From assembly GCA_025267735.1 (NCBI GenBank), contig CM046307.1, positions 8,376,258 through 8,440,257 on the forward strand: a stretch of DNA of 64,000 bases. Direction: 5' to 3'. The notes beneath the pieces are model-generated. The model had not been told where the DNA came from. It saw only the letters and a list, made by a program, of their open reading frames with translations, and searched no databases. A program made the position numbers and the translations under genes. The first letter of the stretch is position 1; the number at the start of each line of letters is the position of its first letter. Below, in pieces: positions 27,801 through 36,215 of the stretch. This DNA comes from Mactra quadrangularis. Its lineage: Eukaryota; Mollusca; Bivalvia; Venerida; Mactridae.

Positions 27801-27880
27801 AAACTAGCGCGAGATGTATGACGTCAACAGCACGTGGTTCATCGACCAATGGCGATACAAGACTGAGCCAACTTGCTTAA
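3833..27880 (+). CDS. Class A (rhodopsin-like) peptide-type GPCR, 5'-partial, five exons
   Basis: Seven-transmembrane receptor of the plasma membrane, probably for a neuropeptide. Exons 3833-3954, 5395-5518, 13521-13726, 19350-19497 and 27533-27880 join in phase (948 nt, 315 residues plus stop). Visible in order: TM3 with its conserved Cys (FFFCKF) and an E-R-F in place of D-R-Y; ICL2 and TM4 (ending IPVIFAI); ECL2 Cys (YWCHKHW); TM5 with Pro (LIIPFSVMIVTY); a hydrophilic ICL3; TM6 CWTP; TM7 NPFVY; helix 8 with a possible palmitoylated Cys (VLACI). TM1 and TM2 are missing; their exon was not found and is presumably upstream of the window. Motifs recall the ghrelin/TRH/neuromedin U/CCK-type peptide receptors, but I cannot assign an ortholog or ligand. 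Introns are 1.4, 8.0, 5.6 and 8.0 kb and full of repeats. Confidence 0.9.
4019..4165. repeat. Dispersed repeat shared with 43850-43945 and 13818-13885
   Basis: Contains 'cgtacccagaggttatc' (4024-4040), the same arm as the foldback at 13.8 kb, then a stretch ('ggctaatttgtt', 'tgtgtccaaagacatg') shared with 43850-43945 in the last intron of the - strand gene. Probably a decayed DNA transposon. Confidence 0.6.
5041..5394 (+). repeat. 50-bp tandem array duplicating the exon b acceptor
   Basis: About seven imperfect copies of a 50-bp unit lead into the true exon, which is the eighth. AG dinucleotides followed by 'tttat' recur at about 5045, 5194, 5244, 5294, 5344 and 5394; the copies near 5095 and 5145 are degenerate. 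Each unit contains the 'ttgttatttcag' acceptor and the first 30 or so nt of exon b. Because 50 is not a multiple of 3, use of an upstream copy shifts the frame and meets an in-frame TAG in the next unit. Confidence 0.9.
5395..5518 (+). CDS. GPCR exon b: ICL2 and TM4
   Basis: Starts with 1 nt completing the Arg of E-R-F and ends in phase 0 at donor GT 5519. Encodes FIAIKLPLKARSMC, a basic ICL2, then TM4 with the conserved Trp (ISTWIASFV) and IPVIFAI. The first 30 nt of this exon and its acceptor are the last copy of a 50-bp tandem repeat that runs upstream, so several near-identical acceptor sites precede the true one. Confidence 0.88.
5645..5868 (+). mobile_element. tRNA-derived SINE, family B
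   Basis: tRNA-like head with an A-box-like 'tggtccaatggtaggacg' and a B-box-like stretch, then a body with 'gcaagaaattaacctac' and 'attgtaaagtcggctgaac'. Copies of the same body lie at 44640-44882 (inverted) and 60607-60835. Confidence 0.75.
6076..6314 (+). mobile_element. MITE-like element, family 1, copy 1
   Basis: About 240 bp with terminal inverted repeats of roughly 30 bp ('cacaaaaaatcttac' against 'gtaagattctttttgtg'). Internal sequence 'gcagttcaaagtcag' and 'tgatatgatattcaaaaggt' is shared with copies at 20159 and 40046. Short open frames across it are not genes. Confidence 0.85.
7070..7745. repeat. 45-bp minisatellite with open reading frames
   Basis: About 13-15 copies of a unit containing 'tttgttgtctctaaagaac' and 'attataacaagag'. 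The unit is 15 codons, so frames without a stop stay open across the array; the longest reads VVSKEHYNKS-like repeats for 211 codons. It lies inside the 8-kb GPCR intron, is open in more than one frame and on the other strand, and has no flanking splice structure. I treat it as noncoding tandem DNA, not a gene. Confidence 0.85.
8440..8690 (+). mobile_element. SINE family A, 5'-truncated
   Basis: Body only: 'agtcatgaaacaatttctac', 'ggtcagtcactgtcgg', 'gtatgcgcc', then 'ggtcgccgttatatgacc' and an ending like 'acgttaaatccaacc'. Full copies are at 11510 and 23222. The tRNA-like head is missing. Confidence 0.8.
8700..11505. other. GPCR intron, no gene recognised
   Basis: AT-rich intronic sequence. 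The only notable feature is a run of 14 G at 10420-10433. Short ORFs on the - strand have no domain, splice or codon support. Confidence 0.5.
11510..11812 (+). mobile_element. SINE family A, full length
   Basis: tRNA-like head (A-box 'tggctagctcagttgg', B-box 'gagttcgattcc') followed by 'gggcatactttcgtggagc', 'gtcagtcactgacgaaagta', 'aggaggagtgagtaggttga', 'cgccgttatatgacc' and an A-rich 'aacaaacaaacaaac' tail. Same order as the copy at 23222. Confidence 0.88.
12770..12890 (+). repeat. Microsatellite (TAA)n then (GAAT)n
   Basis: About 70 bp of uninterrupted TAA from 12802, then four to five GAAT repeats. It follows 'agagcgctatacaaatgcgg', a sequence seen again near 62965 with the same lead-in, so the microsatellite is probably the 3' tail of a non-LTR element or SINE. 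Confidence 0.85.
13521..13726 (+). CDS. GPCR exon c: ECL2 and TM5
   Basis: Pyrimidine-rich acceptor (ctatttccag) before 13521, donor GTAAG at 13727; 68 codons plus 2 nt. Encodes EYREVGVARIAYWC, with the ECL2 Cys expected to bond to TM3, then TM5 (LYMITLILIIPFSVMIVTY) and the start of ICL3 (ASRRADMRSG). Phase 0 at the start matches exon b. Confidence 0.9.
13750..13925 (-). mobile_element. SINE family C fragment split by a foldback insertion
   Basis: Left part ('gttaacgccgtgtcaacac', 'aaagtggccagcgcc') and right part ('aacctagcttgcctag') are the reverse-oriented tail of the SINE at 19605-19885. Between them sits the palindromic insert 13818-13885. Confidence 0.65.
13818..13885. repeat. Foldback insert with perfect 20-bp arms
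   Basis: 'cgtacccagaggttatcaag' (13818-13837) is exactly inverted at 13866-13885 around a 28-nt loop. Part of the arm recurs at 4024-4040. Looks like a small inverted-repeat element nested in an older SINE fragment. Confidence 0.8.
14524..14549. repeat. Perfect 26-bp palindrome
   Basis: Centred on 'tttgcaaa', with arms 'aaggaattg' and 'caattcctt'. No spacer. Its role is unknown. Confidence 0.8.
14850..14932 (+). mobile_element. tRNA-like SINE head
   Basis: A-box-like 'tggcctagtggttagca' and B-box-like 'gcgagttcgaatcct', followed by A/T-rich sequence. Acceptor-stem pairing is poor, so a truncated SINE head is more likely than a tRNA gene. Confidence 0.6.
16270..16515 (-). mobile_element. SINE family A, inverted copy
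   Basis: Reverse complement of the family A order: 'ttaacgccatagcaacac' at the left, then 'gttaaccaaaaag', 'agtatgccccgcccatg' and a degenerate tRNA-like head with 'cgacccctcgatcagtag'. Confidence 0.8.
17210..17408 (+). mobile_element. SINE family A, 5'-truncated
   Basis: Begins 'tctacggtcattctgtcc', then 'gacagtcgtcagtcactgac', 'gtaggtggactgaccgc' and 'gcataaaacccaaca'. No tRNA head. Confidence 0.8.
17833..18243. mobile_element. MITE-like element with long inverted ends
   Basis: Left end 'ggtggcaataccacgtgact' is inverted at the right as 'agtcacgtggtattgccac'. The match extends inward with gaps for about 75 bp ('gatacggtttcaagaag' against 'ctttttgaaaccgtagc'; 'cacgactcc' against 'gagtcgtgg'). 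No ORF. Confidence 0.8.
19350..19497 (+). CDS. GPCR exon d: hydrophilic third intracellular loop
   Basis: One nt completes a Ser codon, then 49 codons ending in phase 0 at donor GTAAAT (19498). The peptide is polar: GDQQQNGNIEGKVKV, a Pro/Ser/Lys stretch, then YMDDDKTRKQ leading into TM6. It is a full exon of ICL3, so skipping or altering it would change the loop that contacts G proteins. Open frame, both splice sites and matching phases support it. Confidence 0.85.
19605..19885 (-). mobile_element. SINE family C, full length, inverted
   Basis: In the - direction: tRNA-like head ('gtagcgcagttggaagcg', 'ggatttcaaatctag'), then 'gagtactggttataaaa', 'gtctaggaaagctaggtta', 'gcgctggtcgcc' and 'ataaacccagta'. 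The same body is at 34915-35215. Confidence 0.78.
20159..20398 (-). mobile_element. MITE-like element, family 1, copy 2 (inverted)
   Basis: Reverse-oriented copy of the elements at 6076 and 40046. Ends 'gcgctttttcacc' and 'gtaaaaaggtgtac'; internally 'ctgactttgaacagc' is the reverse complement of the family's 'gcagttcaaagtcag'. Lies in the GPCR intron between exons d and e. Confidence 0.85.
20476..20692. mobile_element. Palindromic element with gacaactcaaccc repeats
   Basis: Ends are inverted ('cctgtccgttcaataacg' and, reversed, 'cctgttcaattactccg'). Inside are four direct copies of '(ga)caactcaaccc' followed by three inverted ones ('gggtttgagttgtc', 'gggatgagttgtc', 'ggttgaattgtc'), which can form a long stem. 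Probably a MITE. Confidence 0.75.
20965..21045 (+). mobile_element. Decayed tRNA-like SINE head
   Basis: 'gtggcgtagaatactcaata' and 'ttctaaattcaaacc' look like degenerate A and B boxes around a 'gactataagtccgg' anticodon-like region. Too decayed to be a tRNA gene. Confidence 0.4.
21370..21549 (+). other. Short unassigned open frame
   Basis: 60 codons ending HLAPVDN and a stop, with moderately protein-like composition (ITLTFHTSEVVCFLLNGKEV). I recognise no family, and it sits in the GPCR intron without clear splice sites. Could be a pseudogene or transposon fragment, or chance. Confidence 0.2.
21985..22135. repeat. About 62-bp tandem repeat, three copies
   Basis: Three copies of 'aacatacatgaacatacaat' with 'atgatgtat' spacers, in the GPCR intron. 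Noncoding. Confidence 0.8.
23222..23508 (+). mobile_element. SINE family A, full length with 12-bp target-site duplication
   Basis: Flanked on both sides by 'aacaaaattctt' (23210-23221 and 23509-23520). Contains the tRNA-like head ('cggctagctctgttgg', 'gggttccattcccggg'), the conserved body and an A-rich tail. The intact duplication shows retroposition and marks this as one of the younger copies in the window. Confidence 0.92.
24000..26230. other. GPCR intron, no gene recognised
   Basis: AT-rich. Short + strand ORFs at 24552 and 25959 have lysine/asparagine-rich, low-information translations and no splice or domain support. Confidence 0.5.
26237..26280. repeat. Short hairpin
   Basis: 'cacggtcc..aatcaaaac' is inverted as 'gttttaat..gggactgtg' with a 7-nt loop. 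Intronic, function unknown. Confidence 0.6.
27533..27880 (+). CDS. GPCR last coding exon: TM6, TM7, C-tail
   Basis: Acceptor tttatgtttcag before 27533; 115 codons and a TAA stop. TM6 carries FAVCWTP, ECL3 is short (AFGHLDYLNMGILKP), TM7 reads LLSYANSCVNPFVYAF, followed by helix 8 (MSKNFRDGFKQSVLAC) and a Ser/Thr/Arg-rich tail ending LSQLA. CWxP and NPxxY make the class A assignment firm. Confidence 0.95.
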   Translation, partial: VVMMLIIVVILFAVCWTPVLVNNVLVAFGHLDYLNMGILKPIRMIFHLLSYANSCVNPFVYAFMSKNFRDGFKQSVLACIKGQSYLRRSQTSARCMTSTARGSSTNGDTRLSQLA

Positions 27881-28683
27881 AATGTCAATGTTACGCCGAT
27901 ATATAAGTTTTTTATTGTCTAAAACTACATATTTGTTGTGTATTGTCTGAAGTGCTCAGTGCGTATTTCTGACGGAACTTTCTGCTGAAAATATACCATG
28001 TTGAAACTAAATTTGTACCGGCAAAGAAAATTTTACTGTGTTTTATATAGTACTCTTTGCTTCACAATATGATCGTACCAAAACCAAAGAAGCATTATAT
28101 ACCGTTTCTGTACGTGAATATGTCTGTACATGTACAGTCCAATTATTGTTTTATTTGTTACACAAATGTTTTATCATTTTGCTTGTTTTAAGTAATCTTC
28201 ATTTTTTTCATGTGCCTGCATTTCTGAATTGTACATAAGTTCGTGGAAATGCTTTGTTTCGTTAACCAGGTCACGTGCTAGTTTTAGATTTTATTTCATT
28301 CCTTATTTGGCATGATCTCAAAAATGATTACTCAAGATTTTATTATTCAAAAAATTCTATAAAAACTAGAAGTTCATCAAGTCAGCGCATGTTTTTAGTA
28401 GTACATGTAATTTAGTGGCATTTCAAATTTGTATTTGACAAACTTTGATTTTATAAAAGACTTGATTTTTTATTAAGTTTGTGTCTTGCATTTTAATGGT
28501 TGTAGTAAAAGTTCACCTGACATGTAAAGAACAGATCACTTAATGACAATGTCACAGCCAAGCGCTTATTGTTTTATTTAAATTTGGGATTTCAGAAAGT
28601 GCATAAAAATACGAGAACCAGTGGCGAGAAAGTCACGTGGTTTTTTTTTGTTGTTAACTGTTTTAATGCAATGTAATACTTTC

Positions 28684-29045
28684 AGAGGTGTGGAATTCCA
28701 ATGGCCGACTTGTCCGACTCGTACATTTATGTCTGCGGACAAGTTAATATTTCCAGCCAGCTTGTCCGTGGACAATTAATAGTTTGTAGCTGTAAGCATA
28801 TTGATATAGCGATTCTTGTTAATGTAGATGTCTCAATATTTCAATCATACTCAACAGTGAACTATTTAATTATCAACGTAATCAACTATTAGTATTACTG
28901 TTAGAATGTATTTTATATCATAGTTATTCATATTTTTTGAGTATTGAACTTCTGGGCAAGTGGATTTTCAATCCGCGCGGTTTGACTTCCAAAATTGACT
29001 TGTCCGTGGACAAGTTTGGAAAAAAACTTCAATTCCACACCCCTG
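28684..29045. mobile_element. MITE-like element with acttgtcc repeats
   Basis: Ends 'gaggtgtggaattcc' and 'aattccacacccct' are inverted. Inside, 'acttgtcc', 'gcttgtccgtggacaa' and 'acttgtccgtggacaag' recur, the last two being small palindromes. Lies just downstream of the GPCR gene; no ORF. Confidence 0.7.
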
Positions 29046-29543
29046 ACTTCTATGCTAGAATAGAAATCACCTGGACCAATTCTTGATTTTTGAGAATATG
29101 AGATGTATTATATTGTTACTTTAAAAGCATGTAAACTAATCCATGTTTTACTGAAATTATTTCACACAACATAAGATAATGTGAAATAACCAATTTCGCC
29201 ACTTTTCGTCACTGATCGGAACACTTCGTTCTTTTCCGTCTAACTGATGAAAACTTGTTTTGCATTGCGAATATAGCAGTTTTCGAGAGACTAAAAGCAG
29301 TTAATTAAGACACATCGAAATTTATGTCTTTATTTAGACATGACTCTTATCGTAAGCTCTGGTTATTGGCGGAAACAATTCACGTGACTTTATTTTGTAT
29401 GAAATGCTTTTAGTTATGAGGTGTAAAATATTTTAGTGTTTATTTTGTTTATTATGTCATTTATATATTTTCCCGGTGAAAAAAATGATATTCCCTATGG
29501 TGCTACATTTTATGAGGAAACATTTTGCCTTTCCGTTTAAAGG

Positions 29544-29690
29544 TATTGTTCGTTTTTTCTCAACTGTCAAAGCATGAATAATTTCACGGTGAATGATTAC
29601 ACACTATCTCAATATCACGAGTGTTAGACAAAGAGCACGAAGTCACCGTGAAATTATTCATGTTTTGACAGTTGAGAAAAAACGAACAAT
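29544..29690. mobile_element. MITE-like foldback, family 2, copy 1
   Basis: Terminal inverted repeats of about 50 bp: 'ttctcaactgtcaaagcatg' at the left and 'catgttttgacagttgagaa' at the right, with 'tttcacggtga' inner ends. Related copies at 42345-42594 and a half copy at 36060-36168. Confidence 0.88.
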
Positions 29691-29999
29691 AACTTGTATA
29701 TTTGTGTGATAAAACAAAAATAAGTTTCTGTTATATGTTCTATTCCAGTTGATATGCGCGCCAAGCCTCGTTGTGGGCTCAACCTCGTTTTGAAATCATC
29801 TTGCCATTTTGAATATTGCATTGTGGGAGCAGACTAGCTTTTATCAATAATTTTCTAAATGAATGCTGCATTCGATTTTAAATATGACAAAACATTTTAA
29901 ATTGACTCGAATTTGAAAGAAAATGCTATAATAAAGATGACGTGTATATATAGTATATAAATTATCATTATCGCATCGGTTGCTATAGTATATATGTGG

Positions 30000-32900
30000 G
30001 AGCATAATTTAAGAGCTTTCACAAAGGATATTGTGCAGGTATTGAAGCAAGTGTATATTTTCACAACTTCATCAAATATATTAAAAAATCATTTATTTAT
30101 GTGTACATTATTTGTTTTTTTACCATCTAAAAATCATCTACAAGCGTTTAAGCAAGATCTCTTGCTCTCGATTAATCTGATTAAAACTCGATCTAAAATT
30201 TTCCGCTCGCATATACTCGCTAATTTAGATCTGGCCTTTTTCAAACGAAGGTCACGTTCGGCGGCCTTTTCTCATCATAATATTCATGACGAAATTTTTA
30301 TGATACCTAACTTGTTTACATCGTCTACGTCACGCAATTTGAAATGAGCCGCCCAATCGCAGACTGTGAATAATACCGCTGTTAAATTAGCATGCAAAAC
30401 TTGGTCTAAAAATAGAAATTATGAAATCAAAATACGATTAATAGTGTTTTCGTCTAGATGAAAGCTACGCATTAATTGGTTGGAACAAAGTTCATCTCGA
30501 CGTGACCTTCCACGGAGAAAGTAGAGCTCCTGTACGACAACGCTCTACAGGATATCTGTTTACGGAGATTAGCTCTCGATCAATCAACTCGAAAATCATG
30601 TCCCGATCAAACGATTGATGAGCGTTTTGTGACGTCGAACGATGAAAGCATGTTTAGTGAGACATTACGATGTATTAATCGCACTATTTTCTTGAGGTTC
30701 TAACTTCTATCTGTGTTCTTACTGTTTATGTACATGAGTATGTAACAGTCCTTTGTCTATTGCGTACAGCCCAAATTTATCAACATGTTCAAATAAGTTT
30801 ATTTGCCTGTTTAGTATTGAAAGACGAGCTTCTTTAATTCATTAATTACAAGGGATACAATTAAAAATATTCGGTCTATTAATTGCAACTCACGACAGTA
30901 TTTTATCTTCGGTCATTGTTTCTTCAATCTTTCATGTTATTTAGCAAATGGCAAAACTATCAACTAACCCATGGGGCTGTGCATTTAAAATAAGCAATTT
31001 TCCTAAATCAAGTTTCACTAACTGCAAGCCCAGACATGTCGGTTTAGACAATGATTGTTTATGCTATAGCAATCAACTATTTAAAGTCCTAATAAAAGTC
31101 TGGAGACTAAAATTCTAAAGTGTTATGTAATCATATGGGCAGGTTGATAAATATAGAAAATACGCCATATATACAGACTAGAGATGGTAGAAAATATCTT
31201 AAAATGATGTTGTAGTTGACATTTGTTTTGTTTAGATGTAATGTTGACGAATAATGAGCTGGCCTCATTATATATACATACATACATTGAGCATTGACGT
31301 ATTTCATTATTTTTGTCATATTGTCATAGTTTGTATATTTTATATCATCAAAGAACATATATATCAAATAAATACATATATCATACTCTAAGAAGAGTTC
31401 CTAGTTGTCTTTTCTTTATTTTTAGTTTTTTTATAGTATAGATATATCTACTAAACATGTATGTTTTTTAAGAAATAACACAGTTGTCTATATTTTGTTG
31501 TTGAATACAACATAGGCAAGAGTTTTGAAGTGCCAAAATTAGATATCGAGTGCTTTGGCACGAGTTATTCAATAAGAACATCAAAACAAGTGTTTATGTT
31601 TTATTATAGAACTATCTATAGAAAAGCTGTATGTTATTCTGATTCTAACAATGGCAAATTAATAAGTTCCCGATTAAGTTCTATAAATGAGGGGGTAAAT
31701 TATAACAGCCGTGTATTTGTTCAATATTGCAATATAGATGATGTCATGTTGAATTTAGAGTGAAAGTGCGCGTGCCTATGTAAGAATGTTAAATTTTATT
31801 CAACTGTAAGTATTGTGCGTAAAGTTTGACCCCGACCTGACCTTTATGCAAGAATATTCATTACATTGAATACGAATTTAGTATTAATGCTCGATAACAC
31901 CATTGCCGTGAGGATTATGAGTTAAAATTTAACACACACACACACTCATACTTCTATAATTTTACAATCGCTGCCGAAGTGTAGAATAGGCGTGGTACTG
32001 ATTTTCGTCTGGATATGTGTAGATAATTATTAGATGCAAATGGGAAAGGTCAGATCGGGGTCAATTTTTTCTCACTATAAAGCATACACTAACACCACTG
32101 ACTGTTAATTAATCATGAGTACAGAAGTACTGTGGTGAGTATTTAAATCAACGGGATTAATGTATGCACCACTGACAGTTGTATGATATTTAACAATACA
32201 ACACTGAGTAATGTGAGCCAAAGACGATATTCGGTAATCAAAAATATTGGGGTTTCCGCCTGCATATACTGACACGGTACAAACAAAAATTGATTGCTCT
32301 CAAAATCATGAATTACAAAATGATGTAGATTCTGACTTGCAACAAGTTATCCCAAATATATAAATCGAACCGAAATTTTACCGTAAGTAATATCCTATAT
32401 ATTTGAGGTTCGTATGATATCTATTCGATTACCTTAAGATCCAACAAAAATCGGATTATACAACTTCCTCTGTTAGTTAGTATTCCGATGGTCAAAAAGC
32501 ATCCCAAAAGACAAACGTACGTACTTTAAGAAAGTTTGGAATTCTCAGAGTTCAGATATGTAAGGTTGTACCACACAATGTAGAAGATAGACTATTTCTA
32601 GCACTGAGTTCAGTAACGAAAGCGCCTTTATCGAACCAGGGATTCTATATATAAAATCCCAGATCGAACGCTAACAACGCTGGGAACCTAACTGTACTAC
32701 CTCCAGAACTTTCTATTGGATGCATTTCGTCGAAAAAGGTATATCGCTTCATTTGTTTTTAACTAATTTATTGCGCCAGTGTTGATATAGTCCATATATT
32801 AATCATGCACGCTATTCTTATATATTTAAATTGCATGTACGTTATTTTTACAAGAACTTGAAATTTGATTTTAATTTGAGTTCATAATTGTATTTCGTCA

Positions 32901-33000
32901 TATTTTTCTAAGTCCAGAATGGACTATATTTATTTATTCATTGGTATGTTTGATGACATATAACAAGCTAAAATGCCTTTCTTATATGTTCATTGTAAGT
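30000..33000. other. Intergenic, no gene recognised
   Basis: Sequence downstream of the GPCR. A 117-codon + strand open frame at 29994-30347 has no recognisable domain and I do not call it. The remainder is AT-rich with no clear repeats. Confidence 0.45.
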
Positions 33001-33112
33001 TTTATATAATGATATGTTTATAAAATATGTGTTAATAATTCATCCCTAAATATTGGTGTATAATTAAACTGGCTATGTTTATATACGCAATGTTTACGTG
33101 GACGACCTGTAG
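33001..33112 (+). repeat. Direct repeat, left copy
   Basis: 'ccctaaatattggtgt' and 'gcaatgtttacgtggacgac' recur in the same order about 660 bp away at 33650-33786. The pair brackets a segment with no ORF. Confidence 0.75.
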
Positions 33113-33649
33113 CATCTTTTAATAGGAATACACAAAACAAAAACAATATGAATTACGGAATTATAGTGCGTACAAAAAACAAAACGTGTTTTGGTAAACA
33201 TTAAAAATAAGACAATTCATTTCAGGGGTAGGCAGTAATGGAAATAAAATTTGTGTAATTCATTTTAACAAAATTAGCATGGTTAGTAAACCACCACCAC
33301 TTGGTAAATCATGCTTGTTATGGTAGAACGCTTTCCATTACACCAACTACTAAGACACCGTAAAACATATCACAATTGTTTATTTTAAAGTCATCCTGTG
33401 CATCCCTCGTCGTGGGTTAGTTCATTGTATTGTTATTATAAACAGTGTCTTGTTTTTTGTACGCACTATAAGATAGACATTATAGATTTATAGATCGTAT
33501 TCTAGGTCATGCTTGTTTTTGTACTTTAAACAATGGACTTGCCCACTGAATAGGTGAATAAGCTGATGCATGAACAGCATTTCACTGATTTAAGCATACC
33601 ATTTTGATGGATAACATTTATTTAAATAGTGTATAAGCATATTGTAATT

Positions 33650-33786
33650 TTTATATTATAATATGTTCATAAAATAAGAGAAAACTAAGTAACTATAAAA
33701 TTGTAAAAATAGTTCACCCCTAAATATTGGTGTGAAATGAAACTGGCTGTGTTTACATACGCAATGTTTACGTGGACGACCTGTAG
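33650..33786 (+). repeat. Direct repeat, right copy
   Basis: Second copy of the 33001-33112 repeat with small insertions. Together they could be short terminal repeats of a nonautonomous element or a local duplication. Confidence 0.75.
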
Positions 33787-33960
33787 TTGTAAACGAAGTT
33801 GTTGTTTTTTTTGGTTTGTTGTTGTTTAACCTTTTTAAACCTAGCCGTTGACGTCAAAAAGTACAATGCACAATGTAATTCTCATCAATTTGATAAAGAT
33901 TAAGGCTAGCAAGAAAATCTGCTGGATTTTTCTTTCAGATAATGCTCTCTGTTGCATTTC

Positions 33961-34194
33961 ATGTCATGCATGTCTGATGTCATATTCCTTTTGATATTGT
34001 TCAATGTTTTTAATTCTGAAGCCAATGAATGCCAATGTAATTATGGAATCATTAAAATTCCGTGCTATCAGGCAATAACACACTGGATTAATGTAACACA
34101 TTTTATGAGAGTTCCTGTATTATTAAGGTCACCTTTCTTTGCGTCAAAACATGCATATAGTAACTTTAGAAATTTAAGCAGCTTTTTGGATTAA
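33961..34194 (+). CDS. Possible small secreted peptide
   Basis: 77 codons from ATG at 33961 to TAA. The N-terminus has a hydrophobic signal-like core (DVIFLLILFNVF) followed by NSEANECQC, then NYGIIKIPC, a possible N-glycosylation site (NVT) and a C-terminus NLSSFLD. A good acceptor (tttttctttcag, AG at 33937-33938) lies 22 nt upstream of the ATG, so a spliced 5' UTR is possible. I recognise no family. It could be a lineage-specific peptide or a chance ORF; no upstream exon or promoter was identified. Confidence 0.3.
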   Translation: MSCMSDVIFLLILFNVFNSEANECQCNYGIIKIPCYQAITHWINVTHFMRVPVLLRSPFFASKHAYSNFRNLSSFLD

Positions 34195-34914
34195 AGAAAA
34201 TACAACTTTAAAGATTTCGTAAAACATTTTGCGCTAGGATGTATTAAAAATATTGTTCATTAGTGGCGTTTGAAATAGATTAATGTCTATTTTCTATGCA
34301 GCCAAAAACACGGCGTTACTTTTGATAAACGGGGGCTTTAAGTTTTATTAGTTTTGCAAAAGCTGCTATCCCAGAGAAGTTGACTGAGGTGCAAATACAA
34401 GGATGAATAACGAAATACGGTCATAGAAAGAGATGGTAATTATTACATTAGTGTTTTGTGCAAGGAAACGACACACGTGTCCTCGCGTGCTTTCATGAAA
34501 CACTGAGCAGACGATCCTGCAAATATTTCTGACTTTATTTGACTTGCAAATTGAAATAAAAGCTGGCACGAAGTAATGAATTATTGAAATTATGATGAAA
34601 TAAATTGTCCGCTGTTTTTTTTTTTGCAAACTTAATTACTTTAACCCTTTGCCATTCTAAAAAAGTAATTTGTCCAAAATGCCATACGAATGATACGATA
34701 TACTCGTCGAATAGTCTAAGAAACGTAACTCTTGTGTCCCATATTGATTTGACTGGCTCTTGAAATAATCAGGTCTATTCTGCAAAGTTTGACCCCCGTT
34801 CTTCCAGTGAATATAGGAAACGTTTTTTAATTAAGGGTCTTCATTGGTGTTTACCAAAATGTATAAAAATGCTCGTATAAAAATGGATACAGAATTATAA
34901 GGTTATGATTATAA

Positions 34915-35215
34915 TTACACTACAATCTCGGGGAACGATTAGAATCCCTAAACCTATCTGACATCATCGATGGTGTCCTGAATGACGTAAGGGTTTGAAT
35001 CCCATCCTTCCATGAAAAGTTGACAATAATAATGAATAATGTCAATTTTCTTCCATTAATAAGATATATGGAGAAGTTTCCGGTCTTGTGAACGGGTATG
35101 TGAGTACTGGTTATAGACAAGAGTCCAGGAAAGCTAGGTTAAGTGCGTTGGACGCCGTAACATAACCTAAAAAATGTGTTGACATGGTGTTAAACCCAGT
35201 ATAAAAAAATAAACT
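34915..35215 (+). mobile_element. SINE family C
   Basis: Degenerate tRNA-like head ('gggtttgaatcccatcc'), then 'gagtactggttatagac', 'gtccaggaaagctaggtta', 'gcgttggacgccgtaac' and 'gtgttaaacccagtat'. Same body as the inverted copy at 19605. Confidence 0.75.
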
Positions 35216-35714
35216 TCGTCGATGGTCAAGGAGGATTCATATGCAAGTATATTGAAAGAGAATTGTGTTTTGGTTGTATTCTACAAATGAAATAGCAACT
35301 ATGCTTCAACATGAGGAATTCCGATCATATTTCGACCAGACTTATGTTTTCATTTTACATGTTTCCTGCTATGTCATGGTATCCTAGCATTTTGATTCAC
35401 AGACTTTCCAAATTACCAGGTTTTCTATTTGTACATACATGTATATTACTGCTATATTATTAACTGATATGAACTCCGTTCATGCGTCGCGCAGACAAAA
35501 TAATATTAATAAAAGTCTTAGGCCTTTTAATGAATATTAAATATGCTGTTGTGTTGAATAATTACGGTGCCCCTTTAGTAGCATTTTGAAATAGGTTTAC
35601 GTTTAGACAAAATAGTTGTGAAAATAAAGAGTACACGTATTTCAAAACGTCGCTTCAGCCCAGAAGCTCCGCAAGTAATTGTAGCAGAGGTATAATAAGG
35701 CCCTTGCCTTTAAG

Positions 35715-35800
35715 CTAGCCTTTATGGCGACGTGGTAGTGTGTCTGCTTACGACTCGAGAGGGCGTGGGTTAGAATCTCAGGTATATATGGAGTATTATG
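35715..35800 (+). mobile_element. tRNA-like SINE head fragment
   Basis: 'ggcgacgtggtagtgtgtct' and 'gggttagaatctcagg' resemble degenerate A and B boxes. No body of the known families follows directly. Confidence 0.4.
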
Positions 35801-35889
35801 GAGTTACATTATAAAGAATGATCAGTGAATATAAAACATTCCATATTATATAATTTATTTCATATTAGTTTACTATGTTAATAGAACAT

Positions 35890-36215
35890 TCCTGCATTAG
35901 GTTGTCTAGTATTAAACCGAACAACCCCTTCTACCAATGATTTTTAATTATGTAGGGCAGTTGTCAGTCACTGATGAAAGTATGCGCTTATTAGTTGGTT
36001 AACAGCTAAATCCAGAGATTTAGGCTTTCCAGGAGGAGTGAGTAGGTTGACTGACTGCCACTGACAAACTTTCGGAAACTCATGGGTGCATTACGACAAT
36101 AATTTTAACAAACGCATTCATCGTAAAATTATTCATGTTTCGACAGTTGAGAAAAAACGAACATTACAATGTGTTGCTACGGCGTTAAACCCAACAAAAA
36201 CAAACAAACTAACAA
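35890..36215 (+). mobile_element. SINE family A interrupted by a MITE
   Basis: Body blocks 'gggcagttgtcagtcactga', 'gtatgcgcttattagttgg' and 'aggaggagtgagtaggttga', then the inserted half MITE 36060-36168, then 'aatgtgttgctacggcgtta' and an 'aacaaacaaac' tail. Confidence 0.85.
36060..36168. mobile_element. MITE-like family 2, half copy inserted in a SINE
   Basis: Right half of the element ('ataattttaacaaacgcatt', 'gacagttgagaaaaaacg'). It interrupts a family A SINE between 'gttgactgactgcc' and 'aatgtgttgctacggcg', so it arrived after that SINE. Confidence 0.8.

Noticed and set aside
29994..30347. 117-codon + strand ORF
   Set aside because: No domain, no splice context, and composition like the surrounding noncoding DNA.
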